Below, piece by piece: positions 12,703-16,246 of a stretch of DNA of 16,246 bases. The position numbers and the translations under genes were made by a program. How positions within the stretch are numbered: position 1 is the first letter of the stretch; each line of letters opens with the position of its first letter. The notes beneath the pieces were generated by a model, which had not been told where the DNA came from, did not search any database, and saw only the letters and a program-made list of their open reading frames with translations. The DNA is from JAAFIP01 sp043777795 (lineage in GTDB: Bacteria; Pseudomonadota; Gammaproteobacteria; Burkholderiales; Burkholderiaceae_C), in assembly GCA_043777795.1 (NCBI GenBank), contig JAYWHJ010000344.1, forward strand, positions 1 through 16,246, written 5' to 3'.

Positions 12703-14010
12703 TCAGAGTTTCAGAGCCTGTGCCAACACTGCCGGTTGGTCTAATGCGAATAGTTGCTGCGCCGCTGGCGCTAAAGCACCACCCTCGCTGCGCAAGGATT
12801 TCAAGGCTACACTGCCCTGCGCCAGCTCGTCCGCGCCAAAAATGAGTGCATAGCGCGCGCCACTGCCGTCGGCTTTTTTGAACTGGCTTTTGAAACTGCC
12901 CATGCCCTCGCCAGCCACAGCAGAGGCATGCATTTGCACCGCGACACCGGCCGCGCGCAAGCTTTGAATCAATCCCATGGCGACACCGAGCGCCTGCACA
13001 TCCGGAATCACCGCATACACGTCGGGCACTGGCTCGGGCATTGGCACACCCTGCTCTTTGATCAGTTCGAGCACCCGCTCCACGCCCAGCGCCCAGCCCA
13101 CGGCCGGGGCGGCCTTGCCGCCAATCATTTCGATCAAATAATCGTAGCGCCCGCCACCGCAAATGGTGCCTTGCGCGCCCAGGCTGGTGGTAATGAACTC
13201 GAACACGGTCAAGTTGTAATAGTCCATGCCGCGCACCAAGCGCGGGTTGATGGAAAAAGCCACGCCGTTGGCATTGAGAATCGCTTTGACCTGCTCGAAA
13301 TGGGCCAATGATTTTTCGTCCAAAAACTCGATCAATTGAGGCGCATTGTTCACCAGCACCTGCATGCTCGGGTTTTTAGTGTCCAGAATACGCAACGGGT
13401 TGGTATGCAGGCGGCGCTTGGCCTCTTCGTCCAGCTGCTCGGCTTTACTTTCAAAATAGGCGATCAAGGCTGCACGGTGCGCCTTGCGCTCATCGGGTTG
13501 CCCCAAGCTATTGAGTTCCAAGCGTACATCGGCTATGCCCAGCTCTGCCCAGAGCTGGTGCGCCAGCAAAATGATTTCGGCATCCACCTCAGCGCCACCA
13601 AAGCCCAGCGCTTCGGCACCTATTTGGTGAAACTGGCGGTAGCGCCCGCGCTGGGGCCGCTCGTGGCGAAACATGGGGCCCATGTAGTACAGGCGCTTGC
13701 CACCCTCGTAGAGCATGGAGTGCTCGACCACAGCGCGCACCACGCCCGCGGTGTTTTCCGGGCGCAGGGTGAGCGGATCGCCGTTTAAACGGTCCTCAAA
13801 CGAATACATTTCTTTTTCGACAATATCCGTCACCTCGCCCAAGCCGCGCACGAACAATGGTGTGGGCTCGACGATAGGTGTGCGGATGTTGCGGTAGGCG
13901 TAGCGCGCCATGAGGTCGCGCACCTTGTCTTCCAGCCATTCCCAGCGCGCCGACTCGGGCGGCAGGATGTCGTTCATCCCTTTGACTGCCGTCAATTTCG
14001 TATTGCTCAC
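12703..14010 (-). CDS. hisS: Histidyl-tRNA synthetase
   Basis: A 435-residue class II synthetase that charges tRNA-His in the cytoplasm. Motif 1 lies in the N-terminal KGMNDILPPESARWEWLE region. Motif 2 is FRHERPQRGRYRQFHQ (114-129). The histidine-specific LVRGMDYYNLTVFEF is at 258-272, GGGRYDYLIEMIGG at 285-298, and motif 3 GWALGVERVLEL at 305-316. A C-terminal anticodon-binding domain follows (about 329-435), which distinguishes it from HisZ in the same window. The start is GTG (14008-14010), preceded by the purine-rich GAGAGAA. The first internal ATG falls inside the conserved GMNDILP motif and would be too short. It is 23 bases after ispG and probably in one operon with it. Confidence 0.97.
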   Translation of the reverse strand: MSNTKLTAVKGMNDILPPESARWEWLEDKVRDLMARYAYRNIRTPIVEPTPLFVRGLGEVTDIVEKEMYSFEDRLNGDPLTLRPENTAGVVRAVVEHSMLYEGGKRLYYMGPMFRHERPQRGRYRQFHQIGAEALGFGGAEVDAEIILLAHQLWAELGIADVRLELNSLGQPDERKAHRAALIAYFESKAEQLDEEAKRRLHTNPLRILDTKNPSMQVLVNNAPQLIEFLDEKSLAHFEQVKAILNANGVAFSINPRLVRGMDYYNLTVFEFITTSLGAQGTICGGGRYDYLIEMIGGKAAPAVGWALGVERVLELIKEQGVPMPEPVPDVYAVIPDVQALGVAMGLIQSLRAAGVAVQMHASAVAGEGMGSFKSQFKKADGSGARYALIFGADELAQGSVALKSLRSEGGALAPAAQQLFALDQPAVLAQALKL

Positions 14011-14033
14011 TTCAACTTTTCTCTCTGCAATTT

Positions 14034-15326
14034 TTATGCGGCAACCACTTCGGTCTGACCAAAGCGTTTTTCAATGTAGTTTTCTACCAGCACTTGGAAC
14101 TCATTGGCAATCCCTTCGCCACGCAAAGTCAGCGCCTTCTCGCCGTCGATAAACACCGGCGCAGCCGGTGCCTCGCCCGTGCCTGGCAAGCTGATACCAA
14201 TGTCGGCATGCTTGCTCTCACCCGGGCCGTTCACGATACAGCCCATGACGGCCACCTTGAGATTTTCAACTCCAGGATATTTTTTGCGCCAGATCGGCAT
14301 TTGCAGGCGCAAAAAGTCGTCGATCTGTTTGGCCAAATGCTGGAAAGTATCACTCGTGGTACGACCGCAGCCTGGGCAAGCCGTCACGCTGGGTACAAAA
14401 ATACGCAAACCCAGCGACTGCAAAATCTCTGACGCAATCACCACCTCTTGCGTGCGCGCCTCGCCCGGTGCGGGCGTGAGGGACACACGGATCGTGTCGC
14501 CAATGCCTTCTTGCAACAAGATGGACAGCGCGGTAGCTGATGCCACCGTGCCTTTGGTGCCCATACCCGCCTCAGTCAATCCTAAATGCAGCGCGTAGTC
14601 GCAACGCTTGGCCAATTCGCGGTAGACGCTGATCAAGTCCTGTACGCCCGATACCTTGCAGCTCAAAATAATCTGCTCGCCGCGCATGCCCATGGCTTCG
14701 GCTCGCTGCGCAGAATCGATGGCCGAGGTAATCAGCGCCTCGTACATCACTTGCTTGGCTTCCCAGGGCTGGGCGCGCTGACTATTGGTGTCCATCAGGC
14801 TGGCGAGCAACTCTTGGTCCAAGCTGCCCCAGTTCACACCGATGCGCACCGGTTTGTTCCACTTCATGGCCGCGTCGATCATCTGGCCAAATTGCTTGTC
14901 ACGTTTGTCGCCCTTGCCCACGTTGCCGGGGTTGATGCGGTACTTACTGAGTGCCTCGGCGCAGGCGGGCACATCGGTAAGCAAGCGGTGGCCGTTGTAA
15001 TGAAAGTCGCCAATCAAGGGCACGTCGATGCCCATTTTGTCGAGTTGCTCCCGGATGTACGGCACGGCCTGCGCCGCCTCGGGTGTGTTGACGGTTATAC
15101 GCACCATCTCTGAGCCGGCAATCGCCAGCTCTTTGACCTGAATGGCGGTACCGATCGCATCGACCGTGTCAGTATTGGTCATGGACTGCACGCGCACCGG
15201 GGCGTTGCCGCCGACGGTCACCGTGCGAGGTCCCCACACCACACTGGCCTGGCGCGTATGCCGCAGCTTGGGCAGTGCTACGGCGATGGCCTGCGCCGCG
15301 GTGGCGGGTAAACAAAGTGTGCTCAT
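14034..15326 (-). CDS. ispG: 4-hydroxy-3-methylbut-2-enyl diphosphate synthase (IspG/GcpE)
   Basis: A 430-residue iron-sulfur enzyme of the MEP isoprenoid pathway. It reduces methylerythritol cyclodiphosphate to HMBPP, using electrons from ferredoxin or flavodoxin. The N-terminal TIM barrel starts at PVRVQSMTNTDT. The C-terminal [4Fe-4S] domain carries Cys317 and Cys320 in ACPGCGRT and Cys363 in GCIVNGPGE, with Glu370 as the fourth ligand. I chose the ATG at 15324-15326 (MSTLCLPATAA) because GGAG lies nine bases upstream. An in-frame GTG at 15339-15341 would add five residues but has no ribosome binding site. It follows rodZ by 21 bases and precedes hisS, as in E. coli. Confidence 0.96.
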   Translation of the reverse strand: MSTLCLPATAAQAIAVALPKLRHTRQASVVWGPRTVTVGGNAPVRVQSMTNTDTVDAIGTAIQVKELAIAGSEMVRITVNTPEAAQAVPYIREQLDKMGIDVPLIGDFHYNGHRLLTDVPACAEALSKYRINPGNVGKGDKRDKQFGQMIDAAMKWNKPVRIGVNWGSLDQELLASLMDTNSQRAQPWEAKQVMYEALITSAIDSAQRAEAMGMRGEQIILSCKVSGVQDLISVYRELAKRCDYALHLGLTEAGMGTKGTVASATALSILLQEGIGDTIRVSLTPAPGEARTQEVVIASEILQSLGLRIFVPSVTACPGCGRTTSDTFQHLAKQIDDFLRLQMPIWRKKYPGVENLKVAVMGCIVNGPGESKHADIGISLPGTGEAPAAPVFIDGEKALTLRGEGIANEFQVLVENYIEKRFGQTEVVAA

Positions 15327-15347
15327 GCTCGGGCTCTCCACTGAAAC

Positions 15348-16246
15348 TTATTTAACTTCAAACCGTAGCACATTGTCACGTACTCGGGCATCGTCCTCAA
15401 ACGGTTTGCCGCGCACCAACACCTGCGTTTGGTCGGCGCGCCCCACCGTCACGCGCAGGGGTGGTGCGCCATTAGCACCGGCCGCTTCACCTGCTTGCAG
15501 AGTGCGGCGCAAAGTCACCTGCCCGCGCGCGTCGATCACTTCTACCCAAGTTTGTCCTTTGGCGCGGAACACTACGATACCTTCAGCTGCCATGGAGGCT
15601 TGGGTACTGGCCGACAGATCGGTGCTGATCACCAGCGTCGGGCTGGCCACGGTGGGCGCAGAGGGAGTGACGGATGCTGTCATTCCCGGACTGGCAGGGG
15701 CCGTGCGCTCTGGCGGTGTGCCTGCCGCCGTGGTGGCAGTCACGCCAACTTCATTGGTAGAAAACACCGGTGTCCCCGCACCGAGCGCGGTGCCGTTGGA
15801 AGGGCTCTCTGCGCCCGGTCCACCGATCGAGGTACTGCTTTTAAAGCCTGCTACGGCGGCGCTGGCAGCCTCACTGGTGTACCGGGACACATCGGGCAGG
15901 AGCACCAACACCAAAGCCCCAAGCAGCAAGGCCAGCGCCGCCAGCATGGTCGGTTTGGTCAGCGTGGTAAGTACGCTCTGGCTAGGCCTGTCACCGGGCA
16001 TCCGAAAGGGGGTATTGATAGCTTGCTGGGTCTGGGTCAAACGCGGCAGATGAGTTTGGGGCAGTTTGGCCAAAATTTCGCCGGGGTCAACCTTCAAAGC
16101 TCTGCAGACGCTTGCGGCCAAGGCCCTGGCGAAAACGGCATCAGGCAGCAGGTCTATTTGATCGTTTTCCAGGGCTTCAATTTTTTTGACCGGTACTTTG
16201 AGCGATACCGCCAGCGCGGCGATATGCAATCCCTGCGCTTCTCGTG
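15348..16246 (-). CDS. rodZ: Cytoskeletal protein RodZ (partial, 5' end outside window)
   Basis: The visible 298 or so codons run off the right edge; the start lies beyond 16246. The reading frame continues upstream of the TTG at 16227-16229 as REAQG, joining REAQGLHIAALAVSLKVP, which is the RodZ helix-turn-helix domain, so the TTG is not the start. The cytoplasmic HTH domain is followed by KVDPGEILAKLP and a linker, one transmembrane segment (TMLAALALLLGALVLVLLP, about residue 93-112 counted from that Leu), a Ser/Thr/Pro/Ala-rich periplasmic linker, and the C-terminal RodZ domain (DUF4115) with GQTWVEVIDARGQVTLRRTL. RodZ couples MreB to the elongasome and maintains rod shape. Its position upstream of ispG is the conserved order. 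Confidence 0.92.
   Translation of the reverse strand, partial: REAQGLHIAALAVSLKVPVKKIEALENDQIDLLPDAVFARALAASVCRALKVDPGEILAKLPQTHLPRLTQTQQAINTPFRMPGDRPSQSVLTTLTKPTMLAALALLLGALVLVLLPDVSRYTSEAASAAVAGFKSSTSIGGPGAESPSNGTALGAGTPVFSTNEVGVTATTAAGTPPERTAPASPGMTASVTPSAPTVASPTLVISTDLSASTQASMAAEGIVVFRAKGQTWVEVIDARGQVTLRRTLQAGEAAGANGAPPLRVTVGRADQTQVLVRGKPFEDDARVRDNVLRFEVK

Noticed and set aside
16018..16050. GATAGCTTGCTGGG in rodZ as a repeat copy
   Set aside because: Only a brief resemblance to ATAGCTGCT, with no further matching blocks.
15142..16053. Long open plus-strand frame opposite ispG and rodZ (303 codons)
   Set aside because: Antisense to two clear genes, low-complexity Ser/Thr/Val composition, no recognisable domain.
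16227..16229. TTG as the start of rodZ
   Set aside because: The frame continues upstream as REAQG, part of the RodZ helix-turn-helix, so the gene is open at the window edge.
1..16246. tRNA, rRNA, CRISPR array, insertion sequence or phage genes
   Set aside because: I looked for these and saw none. No transposase, no regular repeat-spacer pattern, and no tRNA-like cloverleaf were recognised.

Overview
The window is chromosomal DNA from a betaproteobacterium, most likely a member of the Comamonadaceae (Rhodoferax/Polaromonas-like). This rests on gene order, on protein sequence character (for example Hfq, PurA and HisS) and on a short dispersed repeat whose core begins ATAGCTGCTC, which I recall from genomes of that family. 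No database search was possible, so the genus is inference. All fifteen recognisable genes lie on the minus strand, so transcription runs from high to low coordinates.

In transcription order, the first block (16246 to 9295) is rodZ (5' end outside the window), ispG, hisS, yfgM, bamB and der. This is the well-known proteobacterial cluster linking cell shape, isoprenoid synthesis, histidyl-tRNA charging, outer-membrane protein assembly and ribosome assembly. Gaps are 19-60 bases, and yfgM and bamB overlap by one base. A 115-base AT-rich gap holding a plausible promoter precedes the second block (9179 to 2300): hfq, hflX, hflK, hflC, a 60-residue DUF2065 membrane protein, hisZ and purA. This is the hfq-hfl-purA cluster with hisZ added. 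A purine phosphoribosyltransferase (ending in a clear intrinsic terminator) and a metC-type PLP enzyme follow. The leftmost 261 bases hold no gene I can support, but contain nested inverted repeats.

The functional themes are: envelope and shape (RodZ, BamB, YfgM), membrane protease control (HflK/HflC), RNA regulation and ribosome GTPases (Hfq, HflX, Der), and purine/histidine metabolism (HisZ, PurA, phosphoribosyltransferase). HisZ activates the ATP-consuming first step of histidine synthesis, and that pathway returns AICAR to IMP, the substrate of PurA.

The most interesting observation is a roughly 60-base dispersed repeat. It appears once between purA and the phosphoribosyltransferase gene, and again, in the same orientation, inside three coding regions without breaking the frame. 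One copy supplies nearly the whole positively charged and hydrophobic part of the BamB lipoprotein signal peptide. Another lies in hisZ and shares an identical 15-mer with the intergenic copy. A third, degenerate copy coincides with an apparent extra loop in MetC. This suggests a repeat family that has been recruited as protein-coding sequence. Apart from this, the region is ordinary core genome.
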